Shown piece after piece: positions 5,621 through 11,580 of a stretch of DNA of 11,580 bases. The DNA lies in NCBI GenBank assembly GCA_025964935.1, contig JAOPXW010000314.1:1-11580 (forward strand), written 5' to 3'. Position 1 is the first letter of the stretch. Each line of letters begins with the position of its first letter. Made by a program: the position numbers and the translations under genes. This stretch comes from Friedmanniella sp. (lineage in GTDB: Bacteria; Actinomycetota; Actinomycetes; Propionibacteriales; Propionibacteriaceae). Below the pieces are notes generated by a model. That model searched no databases, was not told the DNA's origin, and saw only the letters and a program-made list of their open reading frames with translations.

Positions 5621-6528
5621 GAGGCGGCATTCGGGCTGCGGCCAGCCTGATGCTGACGGCCACCCTAGTTTTACTGCCTGGTTTGGCATCCGCTGAGTCT
5701 GGTGGTGGAGCTTCAACGAACCGGACTGACGCTCGCGTATCGGCTTGGGTCAAGAAGCACGCTGCGCGCCACAGAGCAACCGAGCAGAATCGTCTAACTC
5801 GCGCGAACGTGACGGGCCGCCGAGCCACCCGGACGTCTGTCCAGGACTCAAGCACCGTGTGGGCGGACCAGGTCCGTGCGGTGAACGCCGCCAACCGGGC
5901 GGCGTCGCTGGCCTACGAGTCGTGCGTGGAATCCGCGGCGGCGTTCGGGTGCGGGCGGTTGCGGCTCCTAGCGCTGCCGGCGGCCCTGCCCACCGATCCC
6001 AAGGTCAAGGGCAAGGCGAAGGCGGCGCAGCCGCCGGCCGCCGTGCTGGCCCCCGAGGAGATCGCCTACGCCGCGGTGGCCCAGCTCCGACTGACCCCGC
6101 CGCGGCCGATGATCGGCCCGCCACCCGAGCTCAACGAGTGGAAGATGGCCGCGGTCGGCTATCCACTGTGGCTCTGGGCCGAGGGCGACCTCAACCCGGC
6201 CCCGGTGTCGGACTCCGTCTTCGACATCGCCGTCTCCCTCGACGCGCGGCTGACCAAGGTGGTGTTCGACATGGGCGACGGGCACAAGGTCGTCTGTACC
6301 GACCTCCAGCACCGCTGGGTCCAGGGCCGCGTGGCCCCCGGGACACCCTCCCCCGCCTGTGGCTACGCCTACCCACGCCCGTCACTGCCCAACGGCAGCT
6401 ACACGATCACCGCGCACGCCGTCTGGGCGATCGACTGGACGATCAACGGGACTCGGGGGACCCTGCCCCTCTTCCAGGACGCCACGACCGAGGTGCCGGT
6501 GGGTGAGCTGCAGGTCCTCATCCGCTGA
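5614..6528 (+). CDS. Putative Sec-secreted protein with PKD-like C-terminal segment
   Basis: No defined function is recognised. From the GTG at 5614 the product is 304 residues. It has a signal peptide (hydrophobic 9-24, cleavage predicted after ASA at 27), a basic, Ser/Thr/Arg-rich stretch (30-80), a helical segment with Cys104 and Cys113, an Ala/Pro/Lys-rich linker (115-148), and a C-terminal beta domain. That domain contains VVFDMGDGHKVVC (216-228) and NGSYTITAHAVWAIDW (260-275), which look like the core of a PKD/Ig-like fold; Cys228 and Cys249 may pair. The start is supported by AAGGTGA five to eleven bases upstream and by overlap with the lipoprotein stop; a TTG at 5575 would lengthen it without a signal peptide at the N-terminus. 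An exported partner of the lipoprotein is likely. The first 70 codons have lower GC than the rest. Confidence 0.82.
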   Translation: MLGGGIRAAASLMLTATLVLLPGLASAESGGGASTNRTDARVSAWVKKHAARHRATEQNRLTRANVTGRRATRTSVQDSSTVWADQVRAVNAANRAASLAYESCVESAAAFGCGRLRLLALPAALPTDPKVKGKAKAAQPPAAVLAPEEIAYAAVAQLRLTPPRPMIGPPPELNEWKMAAVGYPLWLWAEGDLNPAPVSDSVFDIAVSLDARLTKVVFDMGDGHKVVCTDLQHRWVQGRVAPGTPSPACGYAYPRPSLPNGSYTITAHAVWAIDWTINGTRGTLPLFQDATTEVPVGELQVLIR

Positions 6529-6534
6529 CCTCGG

Positions 6535-6607
6535 CCCTGCCCGCGCGGTACACGCACCCTGCCCACGCGAGGGCCACTCCCTGCCCGCGCGGTGCCCGCT
6601 CCCTGCC
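6535..6607. repeat. 3.3 copies of a 22-bp direct repeat
   Basis: Three consecutive 22-base units (6535-6556, 6557-6578, 6579-6600) and a 7-base start of a fourth all begin CCCTGCC. Units one and three agree at 19 of 22 positions, unit two with three at 17. They fill the 90-base gap between the convergent ends of the secreted-protein gene and aroB, where no ordinary hairpin terminator is seen. Confidence 0.8.
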
Positions 6608-6618
6608 GCAACAACGAG

Positions 6619-7716
6619 CTAGCGGGCCACCGCGGCGTACGCCCGCTCGAGCAGCTCGGGCGCCGGGGCGGAGAGGATCTGCGCGCTGGCCACCCCGTCG
6701 AGGACCACGAACCGCAGGGTGGAGCCCCGGGTCTTCTTGTCCAGCCCCATGGTGGCCAGCAGTTCGGCGAAGGCCCCCGCCTCGTAGGACACCGGCAGCC
6801 CGACCAGCTCGAGCAGCTCCCGGTGCCGCGCCGCCGTGGCGTCGTCCAGCAGCCCGGCCAGCCGCGCCAGCTCGGCCACGAAGACCATGCCGACGCTGAC
6901 GGCCTCGCCGTGCCGCCAGCGGTACTGCTCCCGCCGCTCGACCGCGTGCCCCAGGGTGTGCCCGTAGTTGAGCAGCTCCCGGCCCACGTTGCTGCCCACC
7001 GACGTGGCCTCGCGCAGGTCGGCTGACACCACCGTCGCCTTGACCCGGATCGCCCGCTCGACCAGCTCGCGCAGCATCGGTGAGTCGGGCCGTACGGCGG
7101 CCTCCGGGTCCCCCTCGATCAAGGCCAGGATCTGCCGGTCGGCGATGAACCCGGCCTTGATCACCTCGGCCAGCCCGCCGACCAGGTCGGCGTGCGGCAG
7201 CGTGGCCAGCACGTCGAGGTCACACACCACCCCGAGCGGCTCGTAGAAGCACCCCACCAGGTTCTTGCCCTCGGGGGTGTTGATCCCGGTCTTCCCGCCC
7301 ACGGCCGCGTCCACCATGGCCAGCAGACTGGTCGGAACCGTGACCAGGCCGACCCCCCGCAACCAGGTGGCGGCCACGAACCCCGCGAGGTCGGTGGTCG
7401 AGCCGCCGCCGACGCCGATCACGGCGTCGGAGCGGGTGAACCCCGCCTGACCCAGGACCGACCAGCAGCGGGCGGCCACCTCGGCGGTCTTGGCCGCCTC
7501 AGCGTCCGGCACGTCGATCCGGGTCACCTCGAGCCCAGCCGTAGCCAGCCCGTGCACGACGTGCTCGGCCAGCCGGATCAGTGTCGGCGGGTGGATCACC
7601 GCGACCCGCTGCACCCCGCTCCCGAGCAGGTCGGCCAGCCCACCGAGGAGGCCGTGACCCACCAGCACCTCGTACGGCTGCTCCGCGTTGACCGGGATCC
7701 GGGTCAGGTCAGGCAT
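6619..7716 (-). CDS. aroB: 3-dehydroquinate synthase
   Basis: AroB converts DAHP to 3-dehydroquinate, the second step of the shikimate pathway to aromatic amino acids, using NAD+ and a divalent metal in the cytoplasm. The 365-residue product has the Rossmann-like N-domain with [12 protein letters not shown] (101-112), the [19 protein letters not shown] block (128-146), the [10 protein letters not shown] motif with metal ligand E184, and NYGHTLGH and HGE with metal ligands H253 and H269. The 16-residue spacing of the two histidines is that of Aspergillus AROM. A few extra residues appear around 236-244, before the GHT motif. The ATG at 7716 is chosen over 7755 because GGGGA lies five bases upstream and the longer form would add 13 unrelated residues. 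It overlaps the end of aroK by eight bases, implying coupling. Confidence 0.97.
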   Translation of the reverse strand: MPDLTRIPVNAEQPYEVLVGHGLLGGLADLLGSGVQRVAVIHPPTLIRLAEHVVHGLATAGLEVTRIDVPDAEAAKTAEVAARCWSVLGQAGFTRSDAVIGVGGGSTTDLAGFVAATWLRGVGLVTVPTSLLAMVDAAVGGKTGINTPEGKNLVGCFYEPLGVVCDLDVLATLPHADLVGGLAEVIKAGFIADRQILALIEGDPEAAVRPDSPMLRELVERAIRVKATVVSADLREATSVGSNVGRELLNYGHTLGHAVERREQYRWRHGEAVSVGMVFVAELARLAGLLDDATAARHRELLELVGLPVSYEAGAFAELLATMGLDKKTRGSTLRFVVLDGVASAQILSAPAPELLERAYAAVAR

Positions 7717-8215
7717 CAGCGTCCCCGTTCGCCAGGATGAGGTCGACGACGGCACCCGGCCGCAGGTCGTCGGTCGCGATCGTCTCGGTCGCCACCTCGG
7801 CGTAGAGCGGCGTCCGCTCCTGCAGCAGGGCCATCAGCCGCCCGCGGACGTTGCCCAGCAGCAGCGGTCGGGCGGCGTTCAGCCCGACCCGCTGGACCGC
7901 GTGCGCCGCGGTCACCTGCAGCCACACCACCCGGTGTCCGCGCAGCGCCTCCCGCGTCACCGGCGACAGCACCGCGCCGCCACCCAGTGACAGCACCCCG
8001 GAGCCCTCGAGGACCTCGGCGGTGGTGGCCTCCTCGAAGGCCCGGAAGACCGCCTCCCCGTCGTCGGCGAAGATCGCGGCCACCGACTTCCCGACCCGCT
8101 GCTCGATCAGCACGTCGACGTCGACGAAGGGCAGCCCCAACCGGGAGGCCAGCAGCCGACCCACCGTGGACTTTCCCGCCCCCGGTGCCCCGACCAGGAC
8201 GACCGGCCCGGTCAC
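7709..8215 (-). CDS. aroK: Shikimate kinase
   Basis: Shikimate kinase phosphorylates shikimate with ATP, the fifth step of the shikimate pathway. The 168-residue product is a small NMP-kinase-like protein: Walker [10 protein letters not shown] (9-17, K15), shikimate-binding D34 in FVDVD and R58 in VFRAFEE, the GGG loop (78-80), and the LID arginine R116 in ARPLL. Positions agree closely with Mycobacterium tuberculosis AroK. The open frame extends to 9181, but that upstream part lies inside aroC in another frame and is a shadow. The GTG at 8215 shares a GTGA overlap with the aroC stop and is taken as the start; no strong ribosome binding site is visible, so translation probably depends on termination of aroC. 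Confidence 0.96.
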   Translation of the reverse strand: MTGPVVLVGAPGAGKSTVGRLLASRLGLPFVDVDVLIEQRVGKSVAAIFADDGEAVFRAFEEATTAEVLEGSGVLSLGGGAVLSPVTREALRGHRVVWLQVTAAHAVQRVGLNAARPLLLGNVRGRLMALLQERTPLYAEVATETIATDDLRPGAVVDLILANGDADA

Positions 8216-9423
8216 CGGGTCGGGGTGTCGGCGTGGACGGTCAGACCGCGGTCGGCGATCTGCTTCAGGTACGCCTCGTAGTTGCGCTTGGTCTCCCCGA
8301 CCGAGTCGCCGCCGAACTTCTCGACCACCGCGTTGGCGATGACCAACGCCACCATCGCCTCGGCCACCACCCCGGCGGCCGGCACGGCGCAGACGTCGGA
8401 GCGCTGGTGGTGGGCCACCGCCGCCTCGCCGGTGGCGGTGTCCACGGTCCGCAGCGCCCGCGGCACCGTGGCGATCGGCTTCATGGCCGCCCGGACCCGC
8501 AGCACCTCGCCGGTGCTCATGCCGCCCTCGGTGCCGCCGGAGCGGTGCGAGGCCCGGGTGATGCCGTCCGGTCCGACCAGGATCTCGTCGTGGGCCAGGC
8601 TGCCGCGGGTCCGGGCCAGCTCGAACCCGTCCCCGACCTCCACCCCCTTGATGGCCTGGATCCCCATCAGCGCCCCGGCCAGCTGGGAGTCCAGACGGCG
8701 GTCCCAGTGCACGTGCGAGCCCAGGCCCGGCGGGAGCCCCCAGACCACCACCTCGACCACGCCGCCCAGGGTGTCGCCGTCCTTCTGCGCCGCCTCGACC
8801 TCGGCGATCATCGCCGCGCTGGCGGCCCGGTCGAAGCACCGCACCGGGTCGTCGTCGATCAGGGCCAGGTCGTCCAGGGTCGGCAGCACGCCGCCGGGCG
8901 CCGAGACGGTGCCGAGCTCGGTGACGTGGCTGAGCACGGTCACCCCCAGCGCCTGCTGCAGGAAGTTCGTCGCCACCCGACCCAGGGCGACCCGGGCCGC
9001 GGTCTCGCGGGCGCTGGCCCGCTCCAGGATGGGCCGGGCCTCGTCGAAGTCGTACTTCTGCATGCCGGCCAGGTCGGCATGACCGGGTCGCGGGCGGGTC
9101 AGGGCAGCGTTCCGGGCCTGTCCGGCGAGGACATCGGGGTCGACCGGGTCGGCCGACATGACGGTCTCCCACTTCGGCCACTCGGTGTTGCCCACCTGGA
9201 TCGCGACCGGCCCGCCCTGGCTCTCACCGTGACGAACCCCGCCGAGGAAGGTGACGGCATCGGCTTCGAACTTCATCCGCGCGCCCCGGCCGAAGCCGAG
9301 CCGCCGCCGGGCCAGGGCCGCCGTGACATCCTCGGTCCGCACCTGGACGTGGGCGGGCAGTCCTTCGAGGATCGCCACCAGGGCAGGACCGTGCGACTCG
9401 CCTGCCGTCAGCCATCTGAGCAT
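8212..9423 (-). CDS. aroC: Chorismate synthase
   Basis: AroC makes chorismate from 5-enolpyruvylshikimate-3-phosphate using reduced FMN, the last shared step for aromatic amino acids, folates and quinones. The 403-residue product contains all three family signatures: [16 protein letters not shown] near the N-terminus (His11 catalytic), [22 protein letters not shown] in the centre, and [20 protein letters not shown] toward the C-terminus. [15 protein letters not shown] and [15 protein letters not shown] are also typical, the latter holding the second conserved His. The ATG at 9423 has GGAAG about ten bases upstream; an in-frame extension to 9456 adds 11 residues before the conserved [12 protein letters not shown]. 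It lies 19 bases after aroE and overlaps aroK by four bases. Confidence 0.98.
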   Translation of the reverse strand: MLRWLTAGESHGPALVAILEGLPAHVQVRTEDVTAALARRRLGFGRGARMKFEADAVTFLGGVRHGESQGGPVAIQVGNTEWPKWETVMSADPVDPDVLAGQARNAALTRPRPGHADLAGMQKYDFDEARPILERASARETAARVALGRVATNFLQQALGVTVLSHVTELGTVSAPGGVLPTLDDLALIDDDPVRCFDRAASAAMIAEVEAAQKDGDTLGGVVEVVVWGLPPGLGSHVHWDRRLDSQLAGALMGIQAIKGVEVGDGFELARTRGSLAHDEILVGPDGITRASHRSGGTEGGMSTGEVLRVRAAMKPIATVPRALRTVDTATGEAAVAHHQRSDVCAVPAAGVVAEAMVALVIANAVVEKFGGDSVGETKRNYEAYLKQIADRGLTVHADTPTR

Positions 9424-9442
9424 GGGGAGCAGTCTTCCACGC

Positions 9443-10303
9443 TCAGCCGCCCGCACCGGGCCTCGTCTGCATGCCGACCGACCCGGCGCGGCGGGCGAGC
9501 TCGGCCCGCCCGGCGTCCAGCAGCAGTCCGGGCGGCACCGTCTGCCCGGTCATGGCCTCCAGCTGCAGGAGGGCCTGACCCACGAGCAGGTCGAGGCCGT
9601 TCAGGACCGTACGCCCGGCCCGCTCGGCCGCCACGGCCAGCACGGTCGGCCACGGGTCATAGACGGCGTCGAAGACCACCGGGGCGCTGGCGGCCACGGC
9701 GTCCGCGATGCCGTCCGCGGCCCCGGAGGTCGCGGTGCACACGACCAGGTCCGCCTCGGGCAGGTCCGGGCTCCACGCCCGCAGGCTCACCTCGACGCCG
9801 AGCCGCTGGCCCAGCTCGACCAGCGGCGCGGCGCGGGCCGGCGTACGGGCGACGACGACGACCCGGCCCGCCCCCAGCTGGGCGGCCGAGATCAGGCTCG
9901 ACCGGGCGGTGGCTCCGGCTCCCAGGACGGTGACCCTGTCGCAGCCCCCGGCGGGGACGACCTGGCGGACCGCCCAGGCCAGACCGCCGACGTCGGTGTT
10001 CAGGACCCGGCGGGACCCGTCCGGTTCGAACACCAGGGTGTTGGCGGCTCCGGCCAACCGAGCGACCTCGTCCACCTCACCCAGGGCCAGCGCCGCCTCC
10101 TTGAGGGGCATGGTCAGGCTCAGGCCGCGCCACTCCGGGCCGCAGGCGGCCACGAACCCGGCCAGACCGGCCGCCTCGACCTCGAACCGGTCGTAGGTCC
10201 AGTCCAGCCCCAGGGCGGCGTACGCGGCCCGGTGCAGCGCCGGCGAGAGCGAGTGCTGGATGGGCGAGCCCAGCACCGCGCAGCGGCGCGGCTCAGCTGT
10301 CAC
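9443..10303 (-). CDS. aroE: Shikimate dehydrogenase (NADP+)
   Basis: AroE reduces 3-dehydroshikimate to shikimate with NADPH. The 286-residue product has the substrate-binding N-domain with [12 protein letters not shown] (17-28; the two serines bind the carboxylate), the catalytic lysine in SLTMPLKEA (K68), GAANTLV and NTDVGG with the conserved Asn and Asp. A Rossmann domain follows, with [11 protein letters not shown] and an Arg-containing turn [10 protein letters not shown] that would hold the NADP phosphate, and a C-terminal [15 protein letters not shown] segment. The start is a GTG at 10303, lying inside the last codons of mltG (11-base overlap); the ribosome binding site is weak, so coupling to mltG is likely. 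Its place at the head of the aroE-aroC-aroK-aroB block supports the assignment. Confidence 0.97.
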   Translation of the reverse strand: MTAEPRRCAVLGSPIQHSLSPALHRAAYAALGLDWTYDRFEVEAAGLAGFVAACGPEWRGLSLTMPLKEAALALGEVDEVARLAGAANTLVFEPDGSRRVLNTDVGGLAWAVRQVVPAGGCDRVTVLGAGATARSSLISAAQLGAGRVVVVARTPARAAPLVELGQRLGVEVSLRAWSPDLPEADLVVCTATSGAADGIADAVAASAPVVFDAVYDPWPTVLAVAAERAGRTVLNGLDLLVGQALLQLEAMTGQTVPPGLLLDAGRAELARRAGSVGMQTRPGAGG

Positions 10304-11414
10304 AGCGCCCGGGGTGACTGGTGCACCAGGACACGAACTCGAGGCGGATCTTCTCGAACTCGGCGTCGGTCGTGGCGAACTTGGTCTCCCCGGTGTCGAA
10401 GTCGACCGTGGTGAAGTAGAGCCACTTGCCGTTCGCGGGGTTGGCGGCGGCGTCCAGCGCCGCCTTCCCGGGAGCCGAGATCGGCCCGGGCGGCAGGCCC
10501 GTACGGTTGTAGGTGTTGTACTTCGAGGTGCTCGCCCGGTCCTTGGGCGTGGTGGTGTTGGTCTTCAGGTTCTCGGCGTAGATGACGGTGGAGTCGAGCC
10601 CCAGCGGCATGCCCGCATCGAGCCGGTTGTAGAGGACCCGCGCCACCTTGGCCCGGTACTCGTCCTTGTTCACCTCGCGCTCGATGATGCTGGCCACGAT
10701 CAGCGCCTCGTACGGGGTCACCTTGGTCTTCTTCGCCCCCGCCTCGAAGCCGATCTGCTGCGCCTGGAGCTTGTACTGGCTGACCATCTGCTTCATCACC
10801 GAGGTGGCGGTCGCGTTGGAGGTCAGCTCGTAGGTGTCGGGGAAGAGGAAGCCCTCGGGGCGGTTCTTCGCGTACCCGGGCAGCCCCAGGTCGCCGGGCT
10901 TCTTCAGCGCCGACTCGAAGGCCGACTTCTTGATCTTGGTCTCCTTGACCAGCGTGTCCACCTGGTCGGTGAGCCGCAGCCCCTCGGGGATGGTGAACTG
11001 CAGCCGGACCCGCGAGTCACCCGGGTTGATCAGCAGCCGCAGGGCGTCGACGGCCCGCATCTGGGTGCGCATCAGGTAGCGGCCGGGCTGCACGCTCGTG
11101 GCCCGGGACTCGGTCCGGACGGCGGCGTCCCAGGCCTTGGCCGACTTGATCACGTCCGCCCGGGCCAGCACCCCGCCGATCTCGTCCAGCGAGGCGCCGT
11201 CGGGGATGGTGACGGTGATGGCGGTCTTGCCCGGCCCCGGGTAGTCCGGGACCTGGCCGAAGCTGGTGAGGAAGTCGCTGGTCTTGTTCCAGACGAACAA
11301 GCCCCCGAAGATCAGCACGGCGGCGGCGACCACGACGGCCAGGCAGCCCTTGCCCTTGTGCACGAACTCTCTTGCCTGGCTCGGTTTGACGTCCGGGTCG
11401 AGCATGGATGACAC
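10293..11414 (-). CDS. mltG: Endolytic murein transglycosylase MltG (YceG-like)
   Basis: MltG is a membrane-anchored lytic transglycosylase that cuts nascent glycan strands and is thought to set their length. The 373-residue product has a short cytoplasmic tail, one membrane span (about 23-42), a LysM-like region (about 66-130) and the YceG catalytic domain. The catalytic Glu is E245 in ASIIEREV, matching Glu218 of E. coli; PEGFLFPDTYEL (186-197), YNRLDAGMPLGLDSTV (262-277) and the TGLPPGPISAPG and NGKWLYF blocks are also family marks. The start is a GTG at 11414 with AGGGGA ten bases upstream; an ATG three codons later is possible. It lies 74 bases after ruvX and overlaps aroE by 11 bases, so the cell-wall enzyme and the shikimate genes probably share a transcript. 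Confidence 0.95.
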   Translation of the reverse strand: MSSMLDPDVKPSQAREFVHKGKGCLAVVVAAAVLIFGGLFVWNKTSDFLTSFGQVPDYPGPGKTAITVTIPDGASLDEIGGVLARADVIKSAKAWDAAVRTESRATSVQPGRYLMRTQMRAVDALRLLINPGDSRVRLQFTIPEGLRLTDQVDTLVKETKIKKSAFESALKKPGDLGLPGYAKNRPEGFLFPDTYELTSNATATSVMKQMVSQYKLQAQQIGFEAGAKKTKVTPYEALIVASIIEREVNKDEYRAKVARVLYNRLDAGMPLGLDSTVIYAENLKTNTTTPKDRASTSKYNTYNRTGLPPGPISAPGKAALDAAANPANGKWLYFTTVDFDTGETKFATTDAEFEKIRLEFVSWCTSHPGRCDS

Positions 11415-11488
11415 GCTGGTTGGTTCCCCTCAGATCCGCGCCGGTCTCCCGACGTCCTGACTTCTCAGACCGTGCGGCCCCGACCCCC
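11415..11488 (-). other. ruvX-mltG intergenic spacer with a small hairpin at its upstream edge
   Basis: At the ruvX stop (11482-11500) GACCCUC can pair with GGGGGUC around a five-base loop (seven pairs, one U-G), with no T-tract after it. It may be a weak attenuator or mRNA processing site, or mean nothing. The rest of the spacer holds only the mltG ribosome binding site; no convincing promoter was seen. Confidence 0.3.
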
Positions 11489-11580
11489 TCAGCGAGGGTC
11501 ACCCGGGGCCGATACTAACTCCCCCGGCGGCTCCCCCCGGCCACGCTCGACGGCCAGGGCCGGCTCCAGGATGCCCGCCG
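11489..11580 (-). CDS. ruvX: Putative Holliday junction resolvase RuvX/YqgF, C-terminal end (partial)
   Basis: Only the last 29 codons are inside the window; the gene continues past the right edge. The frame reads AGILEPALAVERGRGEPPGE and ends at a TGA at 11489-11491. RuvX/YqgF proteins end in a helix of this type (A-x-x-IL-E-x-AL-x-x-ERxxGxPPG), and ruvX directly precedes mltG and aroE in many actinobacteria. The family acts in 16S rRNA 5'-end maturation and/or Holliday junction resolution. The catalytic acidic residues are outside the window, so the call rests on the tail and gene order. Confidence 0.75.
   Translation of the reverse strand, partial: AGILEPALAVERGRGEPPGELVSAPGDPR

Noticed and set aside
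8216..9181. Upstream extension of the aroK frame
   Set aside because: The extension lies inside aroC in another frame; the aroK protein begins at the GTG at 8215 just before its Walker A motif.
7987..9933. Plus-strand open frame of 648 codons across aroK, aroC and aroE
   Set aside because: It spans three recognised genes in antisense and has a repetitive basic/Pro-rich composition.
1..11580. tRNA, rRNA, CRISPR or insertion sequence
   Set aside because: Reading both strands showed no cloverleaf-like segments, spaced identical repeats, transposase motifs or terminal inverted repeats around a gene.

Overview
The window is about 11.6 kb of very GC-rich DNA (roughly 70% by eye) from an actinobacterium. 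Gene order and protein details point to the order Propionibacteriales: the EF-P loop reads KPGKGN followed by TVVR, the CarA nucleophile motif is GICFGNQL, and the cluster ruvX-mltG-aroE-aroC-aroK-aroB-efp-nusB is the usual actinobacterial one. The genus cannot be fixed from the sequence. No RNA gene, insertion sequence, phage gene or CRISPR array was seen.

Almost all housekeeping genes lie on the minus strand, so the window is best read from high to low coordinates. First come the last 29 codons of ruvX, then mltG (septal peptidoglycan transglycosylase), then a tightly packed shikimate block aroE-aroC-aroK-aroB (6619-10303). mltG/aroE, aroC/aroK and aroK/aroB overlap by 11, 4 and 8 nt, which suggests translational coupling.

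The block is then interrupted by two overlapping plus-strand genes: a lipoprotein (5075-5620) and a Sec-secreted protein (5614-6528). Neither can be assigned a function. They are followed by 3.3 copies of a 22-bp direct repeat. Upstream of the lipoprotein are a possible promoter with a palindromic spacer and two DnaA-box-like sequences. efp and nusB follow on the minus strand and end at a perfect 15-bp stem terminator.

In many actinobacteria nusB is followed by pyrR-pyrB-pyrC-carA-carB. Here a plus-strand 14-TM DHA2-type MFS exporter gene sits at that place, and pyrR, pyrB and pyrC are absent from the window. carA and the start of carB remain on the minus strand. The carA leader carries a hairpin that closely matches the PyrR-binding RNA consensus, with the Shine-Dalgarno sequence in its lower stem. 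This is the most informative regulatory observation here: a detached carAB unit that still appears to be under PyrR translational control.

Other points of interest are a 60-bp inverted repeat behind the MFS gene, a candidate operator over the MFS promoter, and a stretch of lower GC across the two secreted-protein genes.
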